Shown in pieces: positions 1 through 7,197 of a stretch of 20,937 nt of DNA. This stretch comes from Candidatus Atribacteria bacterium (lineage in GTDB: Bacteria; Atribacterota; Phoenicimicrobiia; Phoenicimicrobiales; Stramentimicrobiaceae), in assembly GCA_016934875.1 (NCBI GenBank), contig JAFGSC010000287.1:1-20937 (forward strand), written 5' to 3'. Made by a program: the position numbers and the translations under genes. Position 1 is the first letter of the stretch. Each line of letters begins with the position of its first letter. The notes below the pieces were generated by a model that worked only from the letters and a program-made list of their open reading frames with translations, did not search any database and was not told the DNA's origin.

Positions 1-1
1 G

Positions 2-100
2 GCTGGAAATGGGTTCCGGTATTTCATGGTGTATGAGCGGCGGACGGTTGAGAATGCCTATAAGCTGGAGGATTTTTTGAATATCATGAGGAATCTTTGA
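2..100 (+). CDS. 3' end of an unidentified protein gene (partial)
   Basis: An open frame enters from the left edge and stops at TGA 98-100, giving the last 32 residues of a protein. The piece contains GFRYFMVYERRTVENAYKLE and ends DFLNIMRNL. The composition looks like a real folded C-terminus rather than random sequence. The family cannot be identified from so little. The stop is followed directly by dispersed repeat sequence, as at the ends of other genes here. Confidence 0.45.
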   Translation, partial: AGNGFRYFMVYERRTVENAYKLEDFLNIMRNL

Positions 101-111
101 TGGATGGGTTT

Positions 112-300
112 GAGGTGAAGTGTTCTGGGTTGAAGAGTTGAAGGGTTGAAAAGTTGAAGAGTTCTGGGTTTTGGGTTGGGGAGATGGGAACCACGGATTC
201 TTTCCTTCGGAAAGCGCAAGCGATGATTTAGTGGAGCCATGCGGCAGAGATGAGCGATACGAGATGACGTTTTGAAAATGAGATGATAATAAAGCATTAA
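112..300. repeat. dispersed intergenic repeat block (copy A)
   Basis: This non-coding stretch starts with an 8-bp tandem repeat (GTTGAAGA and variants, four units at 129-160). It is followed by GTTCTGGGTTTTGGGTTGGG-type sequence and a small perfect hairpin, CTTTCC-TTC-GGAAAG, at 200-214. Related blocks occur at 1067-1326, 3100-3250, 5168-5275 and, inverted, 20690-20850. The second half (about 190-314) is nearly repeated at 1220-1340. Minus-strand open frames over such blocks are low-complexity artefacts. Confidence 0.7.
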
Positions 301-301
301 G

Positions 302-706
302 ATGGATCACTTTAAAACCATAAAGTTACAACGTACTGGGTGTGATGGCAATTGCCCGGTTTATAAATTGAGTATCCATTATAACGGAAGGGTTACTTAT
401 ACGGGCATCGACTGTGTTGAGAAGAAAGGTCGTTATATTTGGCAATTGGATTCTGAAACCATTAAAAAGCTAAATGATGCTTTGATAGAAAGCCACTATT
501 TTGACTTGAAAAGAAAAGAAGTTGACACGTATTTGACTGATATGCCTTTCTGCATAACAACCATTGAACTGATGAATGGTGATAAACGGAAAATAGAGCA
601 TTACCTTCAACCAAACGATGAATGGCCACAGTGCCTTTTAAGGTTTGAAAGTCAGGTTTGTGAGCTTGCAGGTTTGGCTAAATGGGTGGATGTGGTCAAT
701 GATTAA
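302..706 (+). CDS. DUF6438-like protein
   Basis: A 134-aa protein. The N-terminus (IKLQRTGCDGNCPVYKLSI) carries the conserved C-x3-CP-x-Y pattern, followed by a G-x-V-x-Y-G strand and a SHYFDLKR region. These are the features I associate with DUF6438, a small beta-rich family common in Bacteroidota whose function is not established. No signal peptide is visible, although many relatives are secreted or lipoproteins. The ATG lies just after a repeat block, and the gene is probably expressed alone. A rearranged, internally deleted partial copy of its 5' half lies at 1327-1438. Confidence 0.7.
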   Translation: MDHFKTIKLQRTGCDGNCPVYKLSIHYNGRVTYTGIDCVEKKGRYIWQLDSETIKKLNDALIESHYFDLKRKEVDTYLTDMPFCITTIELMNGDKRKIEHYLQPNDEWPQCLLRFESQVCELAGLAKWVDVVND

Positions 707-805
707 GGTTATAAATCCAGGTGGGAATTGGTCATTTTGGCATAGGTTCAACTGATTTGTGGTTAAATTCATTTTACGAATCAATAAATCTAATAAATTT
801 ATAAT

Positions 806-1015
806 ATGTCTAACATTATCATATACAACACTGTCGACGGCAAAGCTTCGGTTAGCCTTTATGCCCAGGATGGTATGGTTTGGATGAATCAAAGTCAGTT
901 GGCTGAACTTTTTGCCACCTCTAAGCAAAACATTGGTCAATATATATCAAGTATATTGAAGGAGAGAGAATTGGATGAAGATTCAGTTGTAAAGTATTTC
1001 TTTACAACTCACTGA
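806..1015 (+). pseudogene. RhuM-family protein, N-terminal fragment
   Basis: The 69-aa product begins MSNIIIYNTVDGKASVSLYA and continues with WMNQSQLAELFATSKQNIGQ and SVVKYFFTT. This matches the N-terminus of RhuM-family (virulence RhuM, KilA-N/ANT-like) proteins, which are normally about 300 aa. The frame ends abruptly at TGA 1013-1015, right after the conserved KYFFTT. The following DNA does not continue the family and runs into dispersed repeat sequence. I read it as a truncated remnant: the DNA-contacting winged-helix part is kept and the rest is lost. RhuM proteins often accompany mobile DNA, but their role is unclear. Confidence 0.65.
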
Positions 1016-1066
1016 TTTCGTCCATAGAATACTCCGTTTATTACATTTTGTAGTTTGGTTATGGGT

Positions 1067-1326
1067 TAAGGTGTTCTGGTCTGTGATTCAGGAACCACGA
1101 ATTTTACGAATGAAACGAATTAAGGAATGAGGGGTTTGGAGAGTTGAAGAGTGCTGGGTTCAGGGTTGGGGAGACGGGGACCACGAATTACACGAATTTT
1201 TGACGAAGCCAATCTCAAGTAGTTACTTTCCTTCGGAAAGTGCAAGGGATGATTTAGTGGAGCCTTACGGCAGAGATGAGCGAAAAAAGATAACGTTTTG
1301 AAAGAGCGATGAAAACAAAGTAAAAG
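1067..1326. repeat. dispersed intergenic repeat block (copy B)
   Basis: It opens with GGGTTAAGGTGTTCTGG (also at about 3103), then has ACGAATTACACGAATTTT-type sequence, a GTTGAAGAGTGCTGGG stretch, and a near copy of 190-300 including the CTTTCC-TTC-GGAAAG hairpin and GGCAGAGATGAGCGA. No gene is visible. With the decayed gene copy that follows, this covers most of the gap from 1016 to 1461. Confidence 0.6.
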
Positions 1327-1438
1327 ATGGATCACTTTAATTGATGCTTTGATAAAAAGCAACTATTTTGGCTTGAAATGAAAAGAAATCGACAAGGTTT
1401 TGTTTGACATACCTTTCAACATAACAATCATAGCATTA
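1327..1438 (+). pseudogene. decayed partial duplicate of the DUF6438 gene
   Basis: The sequence restarts with ATGGATCACTTTAA, identical to the start of the gene at 302, then jumps to sequence matching about 472-570 (TTGATGCTTTGATA, CTATTTTG-CTTGAAA, AAATCGACA, ATACCTTTC, ATAACAA). So about 155 bp are missing internally, and TAA codons occur in frame. The upstream 100 bp also match those upstream of 302, so the duplication included the leader. It is non-functional. Confidence 0.65.
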
Positions 1439-1461
1439 TTGTTTTAATAAAAAACTTCTAT

Positions 1462-2856
1462 ATGCCCGAACATCAAAACATCGAATACAAACAAAGTTGG
1501 CACGATGATTACCTGAAATGGGTGTGCGGTTTTGCTAATGCCATGGGCGGGGTGATTTATATTGGGAAAGACGATTCCGGTAAGGTGGTGCATTTAGCCG
1601 ATTATGAAAAGCTGTTGGTAACCATTCCGCAGAAGATTCGCAACGACATGGGGATTGTGTGCGATGTGAATTTGATGGAAGATGGTGAAAAGAAGTATAT
1701 TGCGATACGAGTGAATCCCTATTCGGTTCCGGTTTCTTTGCGCGGACGCTATTACTACCGTTCAGGCAGTGTTAAAACAGAATTAACGGGGGTGGAACTG
1801 AATGAATTCCTGCTCAAAAAAGCCGGGAAAACATGGGATGATGTAGTGGAAGAGGCTGCCACCCCGAATGACATTGATAAAAATAGTTTGACGGCATTTA
1901 TTGAGGCTGGACGTGAGAAGGGACGCATGCCTGATACAAATGGTTTGACTACATTTCAGATACTTGACAAACTGAGGTTGACCGACGGTGAAAAGTTGAA
2001 GCGGGCAGCCATCATCCTTTTCGGAAAAGACCCCAACCGGTTCTATCCTAATATCCAGGTGAAGATTGGTCGTTTTGGCAAAGACTCCGTTGATTTGCGG
2101 TTCCAGGAGGTGGTTGAGGGTAACTTGGTTTACCTACTCAATGAAGTGGTTTTACAGTTGAATCATAAATTTTTGGTGAGACCGGTGGAATTCGAGGGTT
2201 TGCAAAGGGTTGAGAAGGGTGAATACCCTGTTAGTGCATTACGTGAAATGTTGCTGAATGCTTTGGTTCACCGCAGTTATATGGGAGCACCGGTTCAAAT
2301 CCGGGTGTACGATCATAAGTTATCCATTTGGAATGAAGGACTCCTGCCAATGGGTATCGATGTGGAAAGCTTGAAACGGGAACATAGTTCGAGACCCCGA
2401 AACCCCAAGATTGCCGATGCCTGTTTCAAGGCAGGCTATATTGATTCCTGGGGGCGTGGTATATTAAAAATCATGGAAGCCTGTCAAGAGGCCTCATTGC
2501 CAGAACCGGAAATAACTGAAATAGATGGCGGACTTCGTGTCACATTGATTAAATCAGAGGTTGATGCTTCAACCAGTGACCTGCTTGGTGTGATGGGAGG
2601 TGATAGAACCAGTGGTCAGATAGGTGGTCAGATAGGTGGTCAAATGGGTGGTCAAATTCATTTGACTGAACGACAAAAGGAAGTGTATGATTTGATATTG
2701 TTAAACGATAAGATATCAAGAAGAGAAATTGCCCAAAAGCTTGAAATTGCTGAATCAGCTGTTCAAAAACACTTGAAAGCATTGACTAATAGCAAAATAA
2801 TTGAACGTATGGGAACCAATAAAGGATATTGGAAAGTTTTGGTTAAAATTCAGTAG
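1462..2856 (+). CDS. AlbA_2/AAA_4-domain transcriptional regulator with ATPase-like domain and C-terminal wHTH
   Basis: A 464-aa protein. Residues about 5-110 form an AlbA_2 (divergent AAA_4, Schlafen-like) domain: NIEYKQSWHDDYLKWVCGFA, then NAMGGVIYIGKDDSG and YYYRSGS. Residues about 250-350 match the HATPase_c_4 region of RecG-like putative regulators (SALREMLLNALVHRSY, WNEGLLP, HSSRPRNPKIAD, GYIDSWGRGILKI). Residues 384-399 are a GGQI/GGQM four-fold repeat linker. Residues about 402-460 form a winged helix-turn-helix (LTERQKEVYDLI, ISRREIAQKLEIAESAVQKH). Proteins of this architecture are thought to bind DNA or RNA and regulate transcription; the target is unknown. It stands alone in plus orientation. 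Confidence 0.85.
   Translation: MPEHQNIEYKQSWHDDYLKWVCGFANAMGGVIYIGKDDSGKVVHLADYEKLLVTIPQKIRNDMGIVCDVNLMEDGEKKYIAIRVNPYSVPVSLRGRYYYRSGSVKTELTGVELNEFLLKKAGKTWDDVVEEAATPNDIDKNSLTAFIEAGREKGRMPDTNGLTTFQILDKLRLTDGEKLKRAAIILFGKDPNRFYPNIQVKIGRFGKDSVDLRFQEVVEGNLVYLLNEVVLQLNHKFLVRPVEFEGLQRVEKGEYPVSALREMLLNALVHRSYMGAPVQIRVYDHKLSIWNEGLLPMGIDVESLKREHSSRPRNPKIADACFKAGYIDSWGRGILKIMEACQEASLPEPEITEIDGGLRVTLIKSEVDASTSDLLGVMGGDRTSGQIGGQIGGQMGGQIHLTERQKEVYDLILLNDKISRREIAQKLEIAESAVQKHLKALTNSKIIERMGTNKGYWKVLVKIQ
2613..2657 (+). repeat. in-frame 12-bp tandem repeat in the regulator gene
   Basis: Units TGGTCAGATAGG (twice), TGGTCAAATGGG and a partial TGGTCAAAT lie head to tail and encode GGQI-type tetrapeptides between the ATPase-like domain and the wHTH. 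Copy-number change would lengthen or shorten the linker in frame. Confidence 0.8.
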
Positions 2857-2998
2857 AGATAGACCTATGGCGCCAAACGGAATATTACCTACGACGTGTT
2901 CAAAAAAAAATAAACAGAAAATAAAATCGGAAATAAAATCAAGTATGTTGTTGATTTATTGATGTTTGTGAATTTAGATTTTGTTTTTATAATTATAA

Positions 2999-3048
2999 AA
3001 TGTCTAATGTCTAAAACCGATCAAAAATTAGAGGGATTATAGACATTT
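2999..3048 (+). terminator. possible rho-independent terminator after the AlbA_2 regulator
   Basis: ATGTCTA occurs twice (3000-3006 and 3007-3013) and its reverse complement TAGACAT lies at 3040-3046, followed by a run of T. The loop is long (about 27-33 nt), so the structure is weak. Otherwise 2857-3060 is AT-rich and I see no gene in it. Confidence 0.3.
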
Positions 3049-3099
3049 TTTAGCCATTATCTGACCACTGAATGCACTGATTTACTTTTTGTTGTTGGG

Positions 3100-3260
3100 T
3101 TTGGGGTTAAGGTGTTCTGAGTTGAGGAGTGTATGGGTTGAAGAGTTGAAGAGTTGAAGAGTTGAAAAGTTGAATTTGATCCGCGGAGGACGCGAATTGA
3201 ACCGCAAATTTTCCTTTGGAAAGCGCAAGCGGTTACTTGGCGGAGCCAAGCGAAATGGAA
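3100..3260. repeat. dispersed intergenic repeat block (copy C) with 8-bp tandem
   Basis: GGGTTAAGGTGTTCTGAG leads into GTTGAAGA repeated about 4.7 times at 3137-3174. Then come a GGAAAGCGCAAGCGG stretch and a perfect hairpin, CTTGGC-GGA-GCCAAG, near 3237-3251. This is the same family as blocks A and B. It appears non-coding. Confidence 0.65.
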
Positions 3261-3320
3261 ACGTTTATTGACTACACTTCTTAACTGGATGGTTGATTCC
3301 ATGTTGTTTGATATAGTGCC

Positions 3321-3398
3321 GCCCTACGGGCAGGTGACTGGTAGCATCGCATTACCACAGGCTTACGCCTGCGGTTAATCACATGTTGTCCTCCGGAC
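3321..3398. repeat. REP-like cluster of three short hairpins
   Basis: Three palindromes follow one another: GCCC-TAC-GGGC (3321-3331), CCACAGGC-TTAC-GCCTGCGG (3355-3374, one mismatch in the stem) and GTCC-TCC-GGAC (3388-3398). The cluster lies in a 685-bp gene-free gap upstream of the WYL regulator. The arrangement resembles REP/BIME-type extragenic palindromes; a link to a REP-associated transposase is not visible here. Confidence 0.45.
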
Positions 3399-3541
3399 AA
3401 ATTATTTGTATTAATGCCCCATAATACGAATGGAGGGGATGCACTTGCGAGGGTGTGTATGTTATATGGCAGAATTTGGATTATTGTATAATATTTTTCA
3501 CATCTTTAAGTTTTATAGGGATAGTCAATAAAACTTTTTGA

Positions 3542-4441
3542 ATGGCAGACCAGGCGAAGTTCCAGAAGATGTTGGAGATATTGTTGGTGCTCGATTGCCG
3601 GTATGGGCGCACCATCCAGGAGATCGCGGAGCGCTTCGGTATTTCGGAGCGTACTGTTTATCGGTACATGGATACCTTTAAACAGGTGGGGTTTGTGATC
3701 GAGAACAACAATGGCTTTTTCAAGATTAACAAGGAGGAATCCACCTCTCAAGATATCAGTCAGTTGCTCCATTTTACCGAGGAGGAGGCCTTTATTTTGA
3801 GCAAGGCGATCCATGCTATTGAGGATGGTTCGGAACAAAAGGAGAAGCTGGTGAAGAAGCTCTACAGCCTCTACGATTTCGACCGGGTGATCTACGCCAT
3901 CTCCAGGAAGGAGGAGACTGAGAATATCTTCAATCTGATCCAGGCGATCAAGCAGCAGCGGCAGGTGGTTTTGAAGGCTTACAAATCGGGGCACGGCAAA
4001 GACATCCGCGACCGAGTCGTGGAACCCATCGACTTCACGGTGAATTACCTGGGCGTATGGTGCTACGACACCGAAGACCGGTGCAACAAGATTTTCAAGA
4101 CGTCGCGCATCAGGGAAGTGGTGGTGTTGGATGAAGGGTGGCAGTTTAAACCCGATCACCAGAAGGGGATCACCGATATTTTTAGGATGCAGAGCTTTGA
4201 GCCGGTACCCATCCAACTGAAGCTTTCGATGCTGGCGTGCAACTTACTCCAGGAGGAGTTTCCTTTGAGTGAGAAATATATCAAGCCGCTGGGGAAAAAC
4301 AGCTACCTGCTCACCACCGATGTGGGCAATTTTCTCGGGGTGGGCCGTTTTATCCTTGGGCTGCCCGATGAGGTGGAGGTGGTTTATCCTCAGGCCTTGA
4401 AAGATTATTTGAATGAAAAAGTGAAGTCGCAAAATTTTTGA
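3542..4441 (+). CDS. WYL-domain transcriptional regulator (DeoR-type HTH)
   Basis: A 299-aa protein. Residues about 5-62 form a winged HTH (RTIQEIAERFGISERTVYRY). The region around 135-205 has the WYL-domain pattern: IKQQRQVVLKAYKSGHGKDI, RVVEPIDFTVNYLGVWCYD, then KTSRIREVVVLDE. The C-terminus (about 215-295) fits the WCX extension. WYL regulators bind nucleic-acid or nucleotide ligands and regulate DNA-damage or defence genes in several phyla. Here no adjacent partner system is evident, because the next gene is a lipoprotein 51 bp downstream. Higher GC than the cassette genes suggests it belongs to the host backbone. Confidence 0.85.
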   Translation: MADQAKFQKMLEILLVLDCRYGRTIQEIAERFGISERTVYRYMDTFKQVGFVIENNNGFFKINKEESTSQDISQLLHFTEEEAFILSKAIHAIEDGSEQKEKLVKKLYSLYDFDRVIYAISRKEETENIFNLIQAIKQQRQVVLKAYKSGHGKDIRDRVVEPIDFTVNYLGVWCYDTEDRCNKIFKTSRIREVVVLDEGWQFKPDHQKGITDIFRMQSFEPVPIQLKLSMLACNLLQEEFPLSEKYIKPLGKNSYLLTTDVGNFLGVGRFILGLPDEVEVVYPQALKDYLNEKVKSQNF

Positions 4442-4492
4442 CGGTAGTTGACATTTTGTATTGGTTTCTTTGTCATAAACTTAAACTTGAGT

Positions 4493-5164
4493 ATGATGAA
4501 GAATCTATTTTTCTTATTGGGCATGGCCATTTTAGTCTCTTGTTCATCGCCCATGAACAACCGTTACAGCGACGCGACCCTTGTTGCCGACTTGAAGGCC
4601 ATCCGGGAGGCTGAGATCCTCGACAGCACTGAAATAAGCCTCCTGGCCATGTATTTCGTGCGGGCCAAATTATTGAATGAGCCCATTGATGGCAAATCTT
4701 ACAAGGATATTTTGGCACAGGCAAAAGCCTTGAAACAGAAACAGGACGAGGAGGAACGCCTGGAAAAGGAGCTGGCCGAAAAGGCCAGACAAGAGGCAGA
4801 GGCCAAAGTAGCGCGTCTAAAAACAGCCTTGATTGTTACTGTTTTTGATAAGGGGTATGTCGAATACGATTACCAAAAATACATCACCTACAAGTTTGCG
4901 TTTGAAAACAAAACAAACAAGGATATCACGGCCTTCACCGGTCAGCTTGTGTTTACCGACTTGTTTGATCAAGAAATCAAGACCATTAGCTTGACCTATG
5001 ATAATGGCATCCAAGCCAACACCATCACCGACTACAGTGCCACGACGGATTACAATCAATTTAGAGATGAGGATCAGCTGCTCAAGTCGAAGAGCTTGAA
5101 GCAGGTGAAGTTGGTGTGGAAACCGGCGAAGATATTGTTTGCCGATGGCACCGTGATGGAGTAA
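4493..5164 (+). CDS. lipoprotein with coiled-coil segment, unknown family
   Basis: I chose ATG 4493 (MMKNLFFLLGMAILVSCSS) because it yields a clean lipoprotein signal peptide with lipobox LVSC; the longer frame from TTG 4448 would bury it. The mature protein has a charged helix rich in K, E and A (about residues 75-112, KQKQDEEERLEKELAEKARQ) that probably forms a coiled coil. A C-terminal beta-rich region follows (YKFAFENKTNKDITAFTGQL, SLTYDNG), resembling extracellular immunoglobulin-like or FxLD domains. It is likely anchored in a membrane facing the periplasm. Function unknown. It may be co-transcribed with the WYL gene. Confidence 0.7.
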   Translation: MMKNLFFLLGMAILVSCSSPMNNRYSDATLVADLKAIREAEILDSTEISLLAMYFVRAKLLNEPIDGKSYKDILAQAKALKQKQDEEERLEKELAEKARQEAEAKVARLKTALIVTVFDKGYVEYDYQKYITYKFAFENKTNKDITAFTGQLVFTDLFDQEIKTISLTYDNGIQANTITDYSATTDYNQFRDEDQLLKSKSLKQVKLVWKPAKILFADGTVME

Positions 5165-5167
5165 GTG

Positions 5168-5275
5168 GGGGAACCGCGAATCGAAGATCGACGGAGTCAA
5201 TTGAACGAATTGATGGGTTGAAAAGTTGCGAAGTTTTGGGTTCTGAGTTCTGGGTTGTGAGTTGGGTTGGTTTTT
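5168..5275. repeat. dispersed intergenic repeat block (copy D)
   Basis: GAACCGCGAATCGAAGATCG is followed by CGGAGTCAATTGAACGAATT, then GGGTTGAAAAGTTGCGAAG and GGGTTCTGAGTTCTGGGTTG sequence. Its reverse complement is found near 20776-20850. The rest of the gap 5165-5889 is AT-rich and, apart from the hairpin repeat at 5418, I see no gene, RNA or attC site in it. Confidence 0.6.
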
Positions 5276-5417
5276 CCTGGCGACCATTTAATTTCAAAAA
5301 ATAATTTGATACAAATAATTCTTGCGGAAGAAAGCAAGACGAGTAAACCGAAAATCGTTAAGAGTAGGTAAATAGAATAACTTATAATAGATCCAGTGCT
5401 GATTCCCCGACACCAAA

Positions 5418-5540
5418 GGCAGTGGCTTTTGCTGCTGCCTTTACACAATGAACCAATTTTCAAGGCACTTATTGATTGCGATTTTTCTTTCGCTATAGAA
5501 TTACCATTATGTTTTAAAACAGTAAAATGAATGTTAAAAA
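5418..5540 (+). repeat. left copy of a 14-kb-spaced direct repeat, with hairpin
   Basis: Positions 5418-5439 are identical to 19460-19481. They form a hairpin with arms GGCAGTGGC / GCTGCTGCC around TTTT and are followed by TTTA, so they could act as a weak terminator. About 70 bp further, AATTACCATTATGTTTTAAA (5509 onward) matches 19546 onward (one substitution in 20). The intervening DNA is similar in length (61 versus 66 bp) but diverged. The two copies are in the same orientation and bracket the cassette array plus the kinase gene. Confidence 0.55.
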
Positions 5541-5889
5541 GTTAATCAAAAGAGTTGGTGGTTAAATATATTATGGTTTATTTTATGATTGGAGTGAGAT
5601 GATGTGTTTTTGCCTTTTATCATGTTTGCTTACAGGTGTTTGATGTTGTGATGAGTGGATTGGTAAGGAAAATAATAATTGTTGCGATGCGTGGCGTTGG
5701 GAAAAATATAATTGGTTTGGTAAACTTGCGCAAGGTGGTTTGTGAGTGAGGGGGCGAAGCTGTGGGGAGGAGCTAAATTAATATTGGAAATATTAAAACA
5801 ACACCATATAATAATGGGAAAAAGAAATATTCGTTTTATAACAACTAATTACAAGTAAGCAAAACAACAGCCCCACTTAAATATAATCA

Positions 5890-6531
5890 ATGAAAAAAAA
5901 AACATTTTCAAATCAAGAAATAAAAAAAACATTAAAGTCTAGGTTAAATTCACAGAGAAGAATTTATAGTTATGATTACAATTATGTTCTAGTATTGCCA
6001 TTTCTAGAACATGAGGACATTGATATAGCGGTTAATAGTATCAAATTTTTTATAAATGTCAATGCAGATTATGTTGTTATAGATCAAATTAAACACCTTT
6101 GCATGAAAGACAACAAAGCTATTCTACTGTTGGAAAATGGTGATTCTTTTAACTTACACTATAGGAGAATGGATGGTTTATTTTCTGAGGTAAAGTATGC
6201 AGATTTTTCTTTAGCAAAAATTTCTATTGATCATGTTCCGTCAATCTATATAGTTTTATATTCACATTATTTAAGGCAATCCCAAACTTTTAATGTATTG
6301 ACTGAATTCAGTAATAGTTTATCTGTAAATCATTGGAATACTGAAATTATTAAAAGTAGTGGATTTAGGAATAAAGTTGAAAAAGCCTTGATTGATTCCA
6401 TCGATAAAGATGTAATAATTGAAGCATATAAAAGTATATTCAACGATATTAACTTAGAAATTACTATCAGCGAAAACAATAATGCAAATTTGTCTGTAGA
6501 ATCACTTGAATATTATAAACAAAAAAATTAA
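5890..6531 (+). CDS. hypothetical protein, first gene of a cassette pair
   Basis: A 213-aa, AT-rich and lysine-rich gene with no signal peptide or TM segment. The start (MKKKTFSNQEIKKTLKSRLN) is strongly basic. A middle segment (DYVVIDQIKHLCMKDNKAIL, LENGDSFNLHYRRMDGLFSE) looks beta-rich. The pattern VIDQIKHLCMKDNKAILLLENG faintly recalls a LytTR-like DNA-binding fold, but I would not assign it. It is followed after 5 bp by a small partner gene, suggesting a two-gene unit. Function unknown. Confidence 0.6.
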   Translation: MKKKTFSNQEIKKTLKSRLNSQRRIYSYDYNYVLVLPFLEHEDIDIAVNSIKFFINVNADYVVIDQIKHLCMKDNKAILLLENGDSFNLHYRRMDGLFSEVKYADFSLAKISIDHVPSIYIVLYSHYLRQSQTFNVLTEFSNSLSVNHWNTEIIKSSGFRNKVEKALIDSIDKDVIIEAYKSIFNDINLEITISENNNANLSVESLEYYKQKN

Positions 6532-6536
6532 TTGAA

Positions 6537-6776
6537 ATGTCTATTGAAGAATTAAGCCAAAAGTTAAAAGAAATGTATGAATATGCACCAAAGAATGAAC
6601 AGGTAGCAAACATTCATTTATTTGGTATCGAGTTTGGTGAAATAATACAACGAAACAATTATCGTGTATCTCAAATAATTTTAATGGCAGAAATGAAAAG
6701 ATCTTATTGTATAGAATTGAGCAAAGGGATTAAACTGTCAAAGTTTGTTAAATTGAAAAGTAGTATAAATATCTAA
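6537..6776 (+). CDS. small HTH-like protein, partner of the 213-aa protein
   Basis: A 79-aa protein (MSIEELSQKLKEMYEYAPKN, then NIHLFGIEFGEIIQRNNY, ELSKGIKLSKFVKLK). The alternating helices and the ELSKGIKLSKFV ending are reminiscent of small helix-turn-helix-like Bacteroidota proteins of unknown role. The 5-bp gap to the upstream gene implies co-transcription and perhaps coupled translation. It could be a regulator or antitoxin-like partner; this is inference. Confidence 0.55.
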   Translation: MSIEELSQKLKEMYEYAPKNEQVANIHLFGIEFGEIIQRNNYRVSQIILMAEMKRSYCIELSKGIKLSKFVKLKSSINI

Positions 6777-7050
6777 TGGCTTATTTTACTGTTGAATTTC
6801 GTTTTTTGGAGGAGAAGAATTGGTAACAAACTTGGCAACTTGATAAATGGCATTGATATTTCAGATGCTTGTGTGGATACAAGTCAAGAGTTACGTCATT
6901 CATCACCAATTGAAGCCCGAAACACTGCTTTTTTAATCAATTGGCGGTAAGGCTGAGTTTTTCTTGAAAACACCTTTTGATTGGGACGATTTAATGGCAA
7001 AATTTGAAGGCCAAAAATTAATTCGAAAAGGGGCTTGTAACTCGCGCTAA
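6777..7050 (+). pseudogene. decayed coding remnant before the first attC
   Basis: Three short segments in different frames read like protein: MAYFTVEFRFLEEKNW then stop (6777-6827); NLIN-GIDISDACVDTSQELR to TAA (about 6838-6951); and FLKTPFDWDDLMAKFEGQKL to TAA (6961-7050). Stops and frame changes separate them. I cannot name the family. It is probably the third gene of the same cassette, now broken. Confidence 0.4.
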
Positions 7051-7068
7051 TTTGGTAGCAGATAGGCT

Positions 7069-7085
7069 CCCGCAATTGCGGGTTT
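7069..7085 (+). terminator. perfect 14-bp palindrome with T tail just before attC-1
   Basis: CCCGCAATTGCGGG (7069-7082) is a perfect palindrome followed by TTT, five bases upstream of the attC R'' box. It may end transcription of the first cassette; the T run is short. Confidence 0.4.
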
Positions 7086-7086
7086 A

Positions 7087-7161
7087 GCTCAACACGCCGT
7101 ATACTGCATAGCCTGCCGCAGGCGCAACACAGGCTACGCAGCATACGGCCATCCGTTAAAA
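7087..7161 (+). repeat. attC: attC-like site 1 (75 bp)
   Basis: R'' box GCTCAAC (7087-7093) and R' box GTTAAAA (7155-7161) enclose a long stem: GCCGTATACTGCATAGCCTG (7096-7115) pairs with 7130-7149 with two mismatches, around a 14-nt loop. The two mismatches become G-T wobbles on the bottom strand, the strand that folds and recombines in integron attC sites. The following gene starts 36 nt after the R' box. Confidence 0.8.
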
Positions 7162-7197
7162 CAAAGAGAAATGAATAATACTAAACTATAAATTAAA

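Noticed and set aside
129..160. Short tandem repeat considered as a CRISPR array
   Set aside because: The unit is 8 bp with no spacers; it is a simple tandem repeat.
58..297. Minus-strand 79-aa open frame
   Set aside because: Made of the dispersed repeat (TLQLFNPSTLQP-type low-complexity peptide); the same peptide style appears over every repeat block, so it is an artefact.
3506..4216. Minus-strand 236-aa open frame
   Set aside because: It is the antisense shadow of the WYL regulator gene, whose domains are clear on the plus strand.
4448..4492. Upstream TTG start for the lipoprotein
   Set aside because: It would place 15 residues before the signal peptide; ATG 4493 gives a normal lipoprotein signal.
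5690..5700. GGCGTTGGG considered as an attI or first cassette boundary
   Set aside because: It only loosely fits the GTTGAGC expected from the R'' box at 7087, with no stem or integrase nearby; too weak to call.
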